Source: Artemisia argyi (lineage: Eukaryota > Streptophyta > Magnoliopsida > Asterales > Asteraceae). From it: a stretch of 64,000 nucleotides of DNA. The stretch covers positions 41,940,959 to 42,004,958 of the forward strand of contig CM060697.1 of assembly GCA_030686995.1 (NCBI GenBank), written 5' to 3'. This document shows positions 1-10,240 of this stretch, in pieces; the stretch's first letter is position 1, and each line of letters begins with the position of its first letter. Below the pieces are notes generated by a model. That model was given only the letters and a program-made list of their open reading frames with translations. It was not told the origin of the DNA and did no database searches. A program made the position numbers and the translations under genes.

Positions 1-1581
1 AAATTCCTAGGTCTTCCCACATGGCTTCCACTTGAAAACTGAGAGTCCCAAAGTCTTTGTGTTGACCCCTTGACCAAATCCCATCCATCAATTTAAGTTT
101 ACATCAATCCTGACCCTTGATTGCAAATTTGGCGCCAAAACGGATACGGGCAAAACTGAGTGTTATAGGTGTGGTGAATTTATTGTGGTGGTGTGGGTTG
201 GTGTGGTAGATGAGAAGCATTTATTGTAGGGGGGCTATGGTGAAAAAGGTGAGAGAAGGAGGGGGGGGGGAACACAGCCCTGGTTTTGCGTTGGGTGTTG
301 GGGGGAAGAAGACGGTCAAATGGGAGTTTGACCGGGGGTGGATTTTATTAATAAAATGAAGTGGGCCGGGTTGTGTGGTGGGCTGGGAATTTCTTTGGGC
401 TTGGGGATTGGATTTGGATGGGTTTGGTTTTGGTTTGTTATAATAAAACAAGGGTCCGGTTGGTTTGTGAATTAACAAGGACCAATTTTGTAATTTTACC
501 AAACCTTAAGGACTGAAAATGTAATTTTTCCAATTTGCTTCCAAGGACCAAATATGCCAATCACCAACAAACTAAGACCAATTTTACCATTTTTCAAAAT
601 TTCCCAGGGACTTATTTTGCCATTTTTGAATTCTCAGGGACTAAACATGTAATTTTGGAAAACTTATGACCTAAGTGTAATATTTTGTTATTTTTGACTT
701 TCAAAACCTTGGGTTGACTTTTCCTTTCAAAATAAATGCATACGGATTAATTTTGACAAGTTTTGAAACTTGGGGGACTGAAACTGCCAATATTGCAAAC
801 TTTGATCGTTTTTCATTTGTTTTTGCTCTTTTTGCTTTTAAAACATATAAAACACAATCCCTGGGACAATTTAAGTATTTTGATATCTTTTTGATTGTTA
901 TTATATGTTTTGACAGTTTAAATACGTCAAAAATGATGAGTGTTTGAGCACTTATCAACCATTCCTGCCAAATCTAAAACTTTAGGGACCACTTTTGCAA
1001 TTTCATGAAAATATAAGGGTTTGATCTGCCATTCTTCCAAAGTTGTCACAAGGGTGTATTTTGCCAAACTTGAATAGTATAAGGACCATAGGCGATGAAT
1101 TTAATCCCAGGGGCTAATTATGCTAAAACTGAAACTGCAGGGACCAAACTTGTAATTTCTTCAAATCTTTCACCCAGGGACCAAAATTGATAAATTGTGA
1201 ACTCCAAGGACCAGTGTTGACTTTTTCTTCCAAATTCCAATGCTCAGGGGCTATTTCTGCCAAATTCCCAACTTGAGGGACCATTTCTGCCAATTTTACA
1301 AACTTTTGCTCCAAGGACTATTTTTGGCATTTGGTAATTCTCCAAGGTGTGTTTTGACATTCTAAAAATGGTAATTTGCTTCCCCGGCTCTGGCTTTTGA
1401 CATGATTTCCAAACTCGTGCTCGTTTTTGTCCTTTTTGGCCTGATTTGTGCCAATTTCTGAAATAACCGTTCCTGCACGATCATAAACACAAAAACACAA
1501 TATCTTTGGCATTTATGGTTAGTTTGTATATGTTTTGGTCTTAAAATGGACTGGAAAAGGTGTGTGAATAAGCACACACCA
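1..1581 (-). repeat. Partial 3' LTR of an Athila-type gypsy element
   Basis: The LTR would begin at 1581 on the minus strand (TGGTGTGTGC) next to a purine-rich tract, and it runs off the left edge. Most of 480-1330 is a degenerate array of phrases of the type 'aggGACCAaatttgcCAATTTT' at 25-45 bp spacing, a texture common in long plant gypsy LTRs. No open frame here resembles a protein. Assignment rests on position downstream of the integrase remnant at 3454-4547 and on the adjacent PPT. The second LTR and the flanking duplication are outside the window, so the exact end is inferred. Confidence 0.6.
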
Positions 1582-1600
1582 AATCCCCCCAGACTAAGGT
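1582..1600 (-). other. Polypurine tract of the Athila-type element
   Basis: Read on the minus strand this is CTTAGTCTGGGGGGATT directly followed by TGGTGTG. A G-run ending at a TG is the usual plus-strand primer and LTR start in plant Ty3/gypsy elements. Confidence 0.55.
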
Positions 1601-3453
1601 ATTGGCGTGTCCTCACGCAATGGGATTAATTCACGCCCTCCAAGATAAATAACTTTCATAACTCTTTCTACTAACATAGAAGAAGTAGCAAAATGTTCAA
1701 AAGAGAGTACAAAATCAATTATTTCAGATAACGCTCCATTTTTCAGTTTTATTTCCTACACTAATATTTACATACTTTTTAGACTTGTTATGTGACAGAA
1801 TGTTTTGACTTTCATCATTTTTCAATAACGTTTAGGGTCACAGAGTAGAAACATAGCTCAGAGAGAAGTGTCCATACAGATAGAATTCATCGTTCCTGAT
1901 TTTTCACCAATTCCCATGCTAAACGTAAAAACGAAGTCATAGCTTGAATTACAAGTTAGATGCTAATACTACTCATAGAAGTTACTTGTGTAATAACTTC
2001 TGGCTCCCATTTTTCTATTTTCCTCTATTTATTTTATTTTTGGTGAGAGATGAATTTCTTCATATTTTCTCGTTTCGATAATTTTTATTCCGATAAAGAT
2101 ACCATATTAAGACGCTAAGTAGTTTTCTATCTTTTCTCGAGAATCGTTGCTTTAAAAATGATGTCCACATCAAAGAGTTGGGATTCATACAGACTCATAG
2201 ACATTTGTTGAGGAGAAATACACGTGCACCTCATGTATCTGGTCTAGGACCCTGCACATGCACCTCACATGCCATCAACTTTTGTCTAACACTTAAGCAC
2301 ATAACTCACTCTTATTCATCATTTTTTTTATTGTTGACTCACATAAGATGTGGTATTTCCACTCTAGACGTTCCTGAAATGAGGACCCAAAGGTTTTAGG
2401 TCACGACCTCACATATTTCTGAAAAGAGGTTCAAAGTCCCGTTTTTAGAATTGCAGCTCATGGAATGACCTTGATGTGTACCCAACTTTTAAAACAAAGA
2501 TTCTCTTAAAAAGATAAAGAACTAAGTTTTGTCAGAACATAATATCCTTAATTATTATTTTTACAGATATAGGGTGAGACAATTTTGTGGGAGCAAAAAG
2601 CCACAAGTACCTACGATGAGCTCTAAAGATAACCAACTACTCCACGTTTAGCATCTAACTTCTAAACAAACTCTATATTAGTAGCTCGTTGGCACGAATA
2701 TTTCGACGCTTCAACTAACGGATGGTCACTAGTGCACTTCTTGGCTCGCTGGCACGATATTTGCATAACGGATGGTCACCAAGTCGTACACTAGCTCGCT
2801 GGCGCGATTAGTCAATTAATCTAATAATCGGATGGTCACTACCTCAAGAAATGAGATTCGCGGACGCTTAGCCTCACTGAGTTAAGGGAACAGCTAGGGC
2901 TCAATGTGCCCGATCATGTCAAAATTTCTATTCCTACTCTACCCAGCGGAAAGTCAGAACAAAGTGTCAAAACTTACTATATTTTTGCAGAAAATTTTCA
3001 AATTTTTTTTCAAATTTTTGGTACTTCTTTGATGAATTTTTTTTCAATTGTTTTGGATTTTTGAGAAAAACGGAGTTGCATGAGTAAACGACACATGAAA
3101 GGTGCAAGTCATATCAAAGGTACCCCCCCCCCCCCCCAGACTAAAGTTAAACATTGTCCTCAATGTTTCAAAGGCGATGGTAGTTCTACTTTGTATCTAA
3201 GGCTGTTTATTAATTATGCCAAAAGATAATGTTAGTAAAGGATATCAGATTTCTTGAACGATGAAGCTTTTATGAAGTAAGGACAAAAATACGAGCACGA
3301 GATCCTTCATGCTTCGGGAACAATTACCTGTACAAACACAACAACTACAAGACAAAAGATGTAGAAGAGGTTGCCCTCTTCCCGTTACTTGTTAGAAAAA
3401 AGAGAGAAGTTAGAAACATGGGTGAAAACCCATGTACATGCTAATATTTTTGT
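1601..3453 (-). other. 3' non-coding tract of the Athila-type element
   Basis: About 1.85 kb between the integrase remnant and the 3' LTR. No supported coding sequence is visible on either strand. It holds a C15 run at 3123-3137 followed by the phrase 'aacattgtcctcaatgttt', which recurs at 8221-8242 and 37791-37813 in the two related elements, and a three-unit degenerate repeat at 2682-2845. Athila/Tat elements typically have such a long spacer, sometimes with an env-like frame, but none is seen here. Confidence 0.5.
2682..2845. repeat. Three-unit degenerate tandem repeat
   Basis: Three units of about 45-60 bp, each starting near 'ctcGYTGGCRCGA' and ending in 'CGGATGGTCACTA' or a close variant. 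They lie within the non-coding tract of the Athila-type element. No coding or RNA-gene role is apparent. Confidence 0.7.
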
Positions 3454-5061
3454 TCACTGAGTCACTAGCTTGACTCGATCCCCGAATTCATTGGTTCGTG
3501 GGGAAAGTTTGAAGATCCGGGACAACCATGGGTGGTATGTCCCCTCCAAAGTAGTAACGGTTCCATATGGAAACACATTTGTGATAGTAAAAGGCCCAGA
3601 CCAACGGGTTTTTAATTTGCCCGAGAAAATCTTTAATCTTGAGTTAAAAAGAAGGACTCGATCACCAATGTTGAAAACGCGGTTCTTAATCTTTGAGTAG
3701 TGGATCTTCTTTGTCTTTTCTTTGTAGATCAAAGAATTCTTGTAAGCCTGATCACGAAGTTCGTTTAATTCATTTAATTGAACCTTGCGGTGATCACCCG
3801 CTGTCTTAAGGTCGAAGTTGGCATGTTTCAAGGCCCAGTAGGCTTTATGTTCTAACTCAATCGGTAGATGACACACCTTCCCGTATACCAGCTTGTATGG
3901 AGTGCACCCGATGGGTGTTTTGTAAGCTGTACGGAAATCCCAGAGTGCATCATCTAGCTTATCTGACCAGGAGGCATGGTTTTCTCCTACTGTCACCTCC
4001 AGAATTCTTTTAATACCACGATTGGAAACCTCCACCTGCCCATTTGTTTGGAGGTGGTATGCAGTGGAAAGACGGTGAGTGACACCATACTTCTGCATTA
4101 CTCTTGCAAATTGGTCATTGCAAAAGTGTGTACCACGATCATTGATTATGGCACGTGGGGTTCCGAATCTGGAAAAAAGAGCTTTCAAAAATTTGACAAC
4201 TACTCGGGCATCATTGGTGGGTAAAGCCTTTGCTTCAACCCATTTGGAAAGATAATCGACGGCCACGAGTATATACTTATTCCCTCATGAACACGGGAAT
4301 GGACCCATAAAATTAATTCCCCAGATGTCAAAGATTTCACAGACTTGGATGGCATTTTGAGGCATCTGATCCTTCTTAGAAATATTCCCGTGGCGCTGAC
4401 AAGCGTCACAGGTTTTAACAAACTCATGGGCGTCTTTGTAGACCGTGGGCCAGTAGAATCCGGAATCAAACACCTTTTTGGCAGTGTAATTAGGACTATG
4501 ATGTCCCCCCGTGGGTCCATAATGACAAACTTTGAGAATATCCATGGCTTCTTGGCCATGGACACACCGCCGGATGACTTGATCAACACAGATTTTGAAT
4601 AGATAGGGATCATCCCAGAAGTTGTGGTTAACATTTTGAAGAATGTTTTCTTCTGTTAGGATGTCATCCCTTTAACAATGAAGTTACCCGCATGGTAATT
4701 TGCAAAGTCTGCAAACCATGAGGTAGTGGAATCACCACGAGTAGAGATCACATTGAGTGTCTCGAGGGGAAATGTTTCATTTGTTTCCTTTTTCTCGAGG
4801 ACATCTTGGTGAGGGTTCTCAAGTCGGGATAGATGATCAGCCGCTAGGTTCTCAGCTCCTTTTTTATCACGTATAATGATATCAAATTCTTGCAGGAGCA
4901 GAACCCATCGAAGCAATCTCGGCTTTGCGTCTTGTTTAGCAAAGAGATATTTCAGAGCCGAGTGGTCCGTATATACTATGCACTTTGTCAAGATAAGGTA
5001 TGGCCGAAAATTCTCGAAAGCATACACCACGGCTAAGAGTTCTTTTCCGTAGTGGTATAGT
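3454..5061 (-). pseudogene. Athila-type pol remnant: RNase H C-terminus and integrase
   Basis: Reading leftwards from 5061, an RNase H end ([20 protein letters not shown], the usual gypsy RNase H terminus) leads to an integrase. The integrase has an HHCC zinc finger (H-x-G-GHHSP ... CDACQRHG near 4420-4520), a catalytic core with DYLSKW, INDRGTHF and GQVEVSNR supplying D, D and E, and a C-terminal GDRVLLFNSRLK chromo-like/GPY region. It copies element cDNA into host DNA in living relatives. The frame is broken by a shift near 4660 and an in-frame TGA at 4282-4284, so it is dead. At 5061 it is interrupted by a younger element and resumes at 11808. It belongs to the minus-strand relic whose 3' LTR is at 1-1581. 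Confidence 0.9.
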
Positions 5062-5140
5062 GATACGTGGGAATTGCACCAGGCTTTACCTCTCGAGGGA
5101 TCTCGAGAAGCTTACAACCCCCACCAGGCAGTGTACCTGA

Positions 5141-5170
5141 TCGTTGTAGTATAGTATAGTGACAAGTACC
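5141..5170 (+). other. tRNA-Asp 5'-half look-alike in LTR U5 (copy 1)
   Basis: 5141-5155 reads TCGTTGTAGTATAGT, identical to nucleotides 2-16 of plant tRNA-Asp(GUC) as I recall it. A 5-nt extra ATAGT follows, then GACAAGTACC, resembling GGTAAGTATT of the D arm. The match is on the strand opposite to the element RNA, so the RNA would be complementary to the tRNA. There is no anticodon arm, so this is not a tRNA gene. Confidence 0.75.
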
Positions 5171-6116
5171 GGGGGTTGATCGTTCAGCTAGGAATAGTGT
5201 CGTTAGGATTGAAATTAATCTAACTAGGTCTAAAGGTGAAGGATGATTCTTTTTATGTTTTTATGTTTTATGAAAAGCAAGTAAAAATCTCGGGTATTGG
5301 GAGAGTGGGTGGAATTAGTTGCTAATCAACTAACCCAAAAGCTACTAATTAAACTAATAAACAAGAAAATAAACTAAGGTTCTACAAGATAAGTGAAGCA
5401 TGTCTACCTATGATATGTTACTCCTTGCTAGCTATCCAATTCTACCTATTGAATTGTCACACCTTGTTTTAATTGATGGGTTGTATTCCTTAATACTATT
5501 CATGGGGTGGCGTACTTACTTCCCCAATTCTATAAGCTCCTACTTCACTCCTATGTCGAGCCGGCTAAGAAGCTCCTAACATGGGATCACTAGAATTCGC
5601 TCATGCATTAAATACAACCATAAAAACCTAGTACACATCGGCTCATGTTTCTTAAGATGTTCAAGCAAGTTACACAATGGAGATCTGCCAATTTTCTTAA
5701 GCCTAACATCAAATTCATTCAATCAAAACAAGAATCAATAGGAAACAAGAATTATAAACTAAACCAACTAGATCTATTGAAGTTGTCACACCTTAATTGA
5801 TGGAGATAGACACACACATCAACAAGCCCTCATTGATGGAGATAGACACAAACATCAACAAGAAATCAATGAGATCTAATTAATTATACACAAGTTTCAC
5901 ACAATCATAAGTAGACACAAGGTGAATTAGCAAAACATCATCAAAGAAGAGCAATCAACAATGATAATGGAAAACATAATTAAGATAGAATCAAAAAACC
6001 AATACATGATGTTTATGGAGTGATTGAAACCCTCTAAGTTGCTGGAAAAACACCTACTTAAACCCAGGAATCGACCTTAGGGTTTAGGGCTTACAAAAAG
6101 TGAAGTTATGATGTTA

Positions 6117-6124
6117 TATTTATA
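6117..6124 (-). promoter_or_regulatory. LTR TATA box
   Basis: TATAAATA on the minus strand, in the context CCTATAAATATAAC. It is about 500 bp into the LTR in element sense, which is a plausible U3 promoter position. It is conserved in the right LTR. Dyad motifs TGACGGCGTCA, and variants of it, lie within 300 bp upstream. Confidence 0.6.
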
Positions 6125-6619
6125 GGCATGTTTTCTGTCGGCCCATCTTGACGGCGTCAGCTCGTTTCTCTTCATGCCATCACGACCATTTTTTCACCAA
6201 ATTATAGATCTCTTCGTCCTCTTCGCGTGGGCTTTTGAATCACCTAAATCCGGGTTCGTATGCAAAAGTTATGACCAAAACAATATCAGCTACTCCGCGC
6301 GCAAGTTTTGACAAGTTAACACGTGACGGCCTTAGGTGGCGCCTTCACGTTTCTTCTGGGCCGTCACCACTTTTAATCTTGACGCGATCATGAAAAGCCT
6401 CTTGACGCCGTCAGGTACTGTTCCCAGCAAGGAAAATTAAGACTTTTCCGTTTTCTTCACTTTTATGCTCCAAAAACGTCCAAAATGCTTCATTTTCCAG
6501 AATTCACTCCCAAAGTACCTAAAATCATAAAAGGAACGATTTAGGGCAATATTTGATCAAATAAATTCAATTCCGGGTTTAAATGACCCCCTAAAAATGG
6601 TTCATTTTTCGCCTCATCA

Positions 6620-9096
6620 TATACCCTTACACTTGAGATTTGCTTGTCCTCAAGCAAATGCGCCTTTATTCTAATCAAAATACAAGTTAGGGGTCATTTA
6701 ACACTAATATAAAAGTAATTTCAAAAAATAATCATACCACTAAAGACCAAAGACAAGCACGGAGGTCATATACTAGCACCTCACAAATAGTGTTTAGATA
6801 TTCGCATCTCTCGGGTGTAATAAAGTAATATCACAATATGGAAACGGAAAATATCTCTCACTACCTGTCATAGCAAAATAGATTACCATAGGCTTGGGAA
6901 AGGATCAAACCTCCACCACATGGCGTAAGAACCTAGGATAAACTATCAAAGAGGTCTTTTAAAAGGGTTGTAACGTTAGGTGTAGGGATATGGAATACAC
7001 GGTTTTGTTGGGTATAGGCAGTCTTTACTGGTGGCGAGTTAACAATCTTGGTTAATTACATGTAAAATATGGCGTTGCTAAGCCAAGACTAGACTCGACT
7101 TAAGCTAATAAATGAAAAATAACAAAAACATAAAATGAACATAGAATGAAGAGGATGGTAATCCGTATGTTTTTCTCTTTTTTTTATTTTTTTTCTATAT
7201 ATATATTTTTTTTGAGTTTTCAATTTTTTTTTCTCCATATACTCTTACCCTACAATCCAAAATAATACATCATAGGGGATGAATATTCCCCTTACACTTG
7301 AATTTTTACATACTTTACAATAAACTAATCTAATGACTCGAATCAAGATAATCAAAACACTTGGAGTACTTTTAAGATTAACGCACATACGGGGGTAATA
7401 ATATTATGTTCTTCCCTATTACTCCATAAAATAAGTACTTTACCTATGAGTCCCAATCGTCCCAAAACAATATGTACAAGGATATGACTCGACTTAGCAA
7501 CCATGTAATCAATTAGATAATTAACTTAGGGTTTAACAAATAACAATAATGCACTAAAGATGAGTGCATACACGGAAGGCTAAGGCGATTTGGGTGTACA
7601 TTTAAGTGGGGTGTAACAAATTCTTCCTTTAAGTATGATGCATAAAGTTAGAAACGAAAAGATAGGCTCGGAGGGGTGTACTAGGGGTTTCGTATACTAA
7701 AAATGAGTACAACGCTAAGGGTGTGGGAAAAATTAATTGACTTAACTAGCCAAGTAATATGACTTAAATGGTCAAGTAATTATGATACGGGTTTAACACA
7801 AGGGTGATCCTAATGCCTCTTATCATGTAGTAAATCCTACCACACGAATGTAGTCTCACTAGCGGTCTCGGGATGCATCACTAACGCAAGTTCTAGAATC
7901 TAAATGCTACCGGTACACTCATAAGCACTAATAGTAAATGCTTTTCCTATCAAATCTAAAGGCGAACCTCACATATTTGGGTGGAAAAATTTTCTGAATA
8001 GTACGGTTATGTGCTAGTCATACAATCTCCTATCCATGAGACGCTTGCTAAGGCTAAAGTTTCACTCCTAAATGTTGTAAAAAATTTTAAATTTGGCGCT
8101 AAAATTGCACTAACAAGTATTTCTCATAGTTTTATTGCACATCTACCATCAAACAAACAAACTCAAGCGAAAGTGTATCTATAAGGTATCATCATTTTAC
8201 CCTCCCCTTACACTTAGGATGAACATTGTCCCCAATGTTCAAGTAAAGAATGTAAAAGTCAAATAAGTAAAAAGAATGAAATCTAATACGCCCCTGATTC
8301 GCTCGGTATAGATAATAAGGTGGCCAGGTTAGATCTTCCTCCAAGAAAATGAACAATCAAAGCTTCCCTTCTAGAATATAAATCGTCTTCTTGTCATACA
8401 TAACCTGTTAAACCTGAGAAAACAATCACAAAAACCCAAAGCATCAATCCGAACAAATAAAACTCACAACTAGATGTAATTCCAGACTTAGGAATAAAAA
8501 CAAAACAATTAAAGATAAAATGCTTGTAGAATGAATGTTTGCAGATTTCCTGAAGTTTATAAAACTAAAGAATTAACAAAAACTTTAAGACTCCGGTATA
8601 AACAAAACTAGCAAAATTTCCAGAATTTTACACATGACGCCGTCAGGAATTAATTCCTGACGCCGTCAGAAGTGACCTGCAGAAATCTTTATGTTAAGTT
8701 TCTGGAAAATTTCTGGAAAAACTTATGTCCTACTTCCTGGAAAATCCTGCAAAACATCATTATGACTCGATACAAGCATTTGACTCTAACAATTACTAAT
8801 ATACATGTTCATTTAATATTGTTGTGGATCATGCTCAATTTCGTTCTTATAAACAAATTTGGGTCTCCCCTTACACTTAGCTTTTGCAAAATACCTTTAT
8901 ATGTAATTAAGACGAAGTTAAAAATAAAATAAAGAATTTTCACAATTTACTTTGAAAGAAGAGCCACAAACAATAAAAATAAAGCATGCATACGGAAACA
9001 AATAAAATCAAACAAACAAACAAACAAATAAATAAAGCTTGGGTTGCCTCCCAATAAGCGCTTGTTTTTGTTTGAGTCACGAGCCTAACTCTACCC
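6620..9096 (-). other. Non-coding interior of the non-autonomous element
   Basis: No supported gene. Contains 'acattgtccccaatgtt' near 8222-8240, a near-perfect 34-bp dyad made of two TGACGCCGTCA copies around GGAATTAATTCC (8635-8668), and 'cttgggttgcctcc' at about 9038, just downstream (in element sense) of the reading frame. A homologous tract follows the coding part of the element at 36644-42787, so it is shared element sequence with probable roles in packaging or RNA processing. Confidence 0.6.
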
Positions 9097-10086
9097 TTAT
9101 TTAAAGGAAATAGGGGAGGTTTTCCCTACACTTAGGATTAAGTGCGGGTGAAAGTAGCGATACACACCCTTAGGGTGGAAATATGCCACGTGAGGTAAAG
9201 GGGGTGAGTAAATGGCTTCCTTCATCCTAAAACTACCCGGATAATATTGGTTGATGGGTAGGTTGGTTCCTCTTTTGTCTCCTAGAAATATATCTAAGGA
9301 TGAAAATGTGTGTAAAGATTGAGGTTCCGGTTCATCAACACTAGGAAATTCCCTAGAACTAGGAGTAAGGTTATCACTACAAGTATTCAAACCTATATCC
9401 TCAAGTGGTGCCTGGTCCAAGGGTTCTACCTCCATCGAAATTCCTAAAGTTTCTTCTACTTCTTCCGGGTAAGTCACGGGCGGTGTGTGTGCCTCAAATG
9501 ATGGTTGAGTATTTTGTGGGCTTATGTTATTGACCTCATCACTCCATGTGTTAATATCACCTATATCCTCAACATGTGCTTTATTATAATCTAGCCCTAA
9601 CATTCTCCCAAGTATCTCAGGTGCTTCTCTAGGCATCTCAACTTCTATGTCCAAATCATAAGGATCATCCTCAATATTCTGACTGCTATATACAAATTGC
9701 CCAAAAGATTCATCATCTATTTCTTCAGATTCATCATCATCGATCATAAAACCTAGGTCTTTTTGATCAATGTGATCATGCTCGGCTAAATCCTCCTCTA
9801 TTGTTTTCTTAGGTAGTGATAATAGCAAACCTAGTGCTTCATCCAACTTATGATTTGTTGCAATGGCTCTCTCCATAATTCCTTGGCAAACTAGGTCGCA
9901 TTTCCTATTGGCCTCACTAAAACTAGATCTTAAACATGGAGGTTGTTCATAAGAATCTATCCTAGGTAAAGGCTCATATGATTCATAGGTGTCTCTAAAT
10001 GAGGTATTTTGAACTCTTTGGTGTTCTAGCCACTCAACCTTATCTTGCAATCTTAGAAGTCTAAGTGTAAAGTCCATTTGAAGCAA
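9097..10086 (-). CDS. Uncharacterised 329-aa acidic protein of the non-autonomous element
   Basis: An intact frame starting about 130 nt downstream of the primer-binding site, where gag normally begins, but it has no gag core, zinc knuckle or protease motif. Residues 1-35 look helical (LRLLRLQDKVEWLEHQRVQ). The middle is rich in Asp/Glu (IDDDESEEIDDESFGQ, near residues 116-131). The C-terminus is proline/aromatic-rich (YFHPKGVYRYFHPH). No membrane segment or known catalytic motif is visible. That it stays open while flanking LTRs have diverged by about 2% suggests recent function or simple youth. It could be a highly diverged gag N-terminus or a captured host frame. I do not recognise a family. 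Confidence 0.6.
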   Translation of the reverse strand: MLQMDFTLRLLRLQDKVEWLEHQRVQNTSFRDTYESYEPLPRIDSYEQPPCLRSSFSEANRKCDLVCQGIMERAIATNHKLDEALGLLLSLPKKTIEEDLAEHDHIDQKDLGFMIDDDESEEIDDESFGQFVYSSQNIEDDPYDLDIEVEMPREAPEILGRMLGLDYNKAHVEDIGDINTWSDEVNNISPQNTQPSFEAHTPPVTYPEEVEETLGISMEVEPLDQAPLEDIGLNTCSDNLTPSSREFPSVDEPEPQSLHTFSSLDIFLGDKRGTNLPINQYYPGSFRMKEAIYSPPLPHVAYFHPKGVYRYFHPHLILSVGKTSPISFK

Positions 10087-10214
10087 ATTACAAACAAAAT
10101 CACAAAGAAAAGATAGACTATGAGAAAGCTACAAAATAAAAAGAAAAAATCTCACTTGATAGGAATCTAATGAGTAGACCTAATAAAACTCAAATTCAAC
10201 CTAAACAATAACTA

Positions 10215-10234
10215 TTTCCCGGGCTGCGGCGCCA
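10215..10234 (-). other. Primer-binding site, tRNA-Asp type
   Basis: In element sense TGGCGCCGCAGCCCGGGA, six nt after the LTR end. It agrees with the complement of the tRNA-Asp 3' end (TGGCGCCGTTGCCGGGGA) at about 15 of 18 bases. tRNA-Asp priming is usual in Athila/Tat elements. Confidence 0.8.
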
Positions 10235-10240
10235 AAAACA

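Larger units (their letters stand above)
5062..6619 (-). repeat. 3' LTR of the non-autonomous Athila-related element
   Basis: 1558 bp, begins TGATGAGG and ends ..CGTATCA in element sense. It includes a TATAAATA box (6117-6124), several TGACGSCGTCA-like dyads upstream of it (6148-6410), and a tRNA-Asp-like stretch near the U5 end (5141-5170). It is nearly identical to 10241-11802. Confidence 0.92.

Noticed and set aside
221..502. Pro/Asn-rich 93-codon ORF
   Set aside because: Lies in the LTR and reflects biased composition; no homology recognised.
3123..3137. C15 run as a functional G-quadruplex
   Set aside because: Single homopolymer run without separate G blocks; more likely a PPT expansion or sequencing-sensitive tract.
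5141..5170. A real tRNA-Asp gene
   Set aside because: Only the 5' half is similar; no anticodon stem, no convincing T arm, and it repeats inside LTRs.
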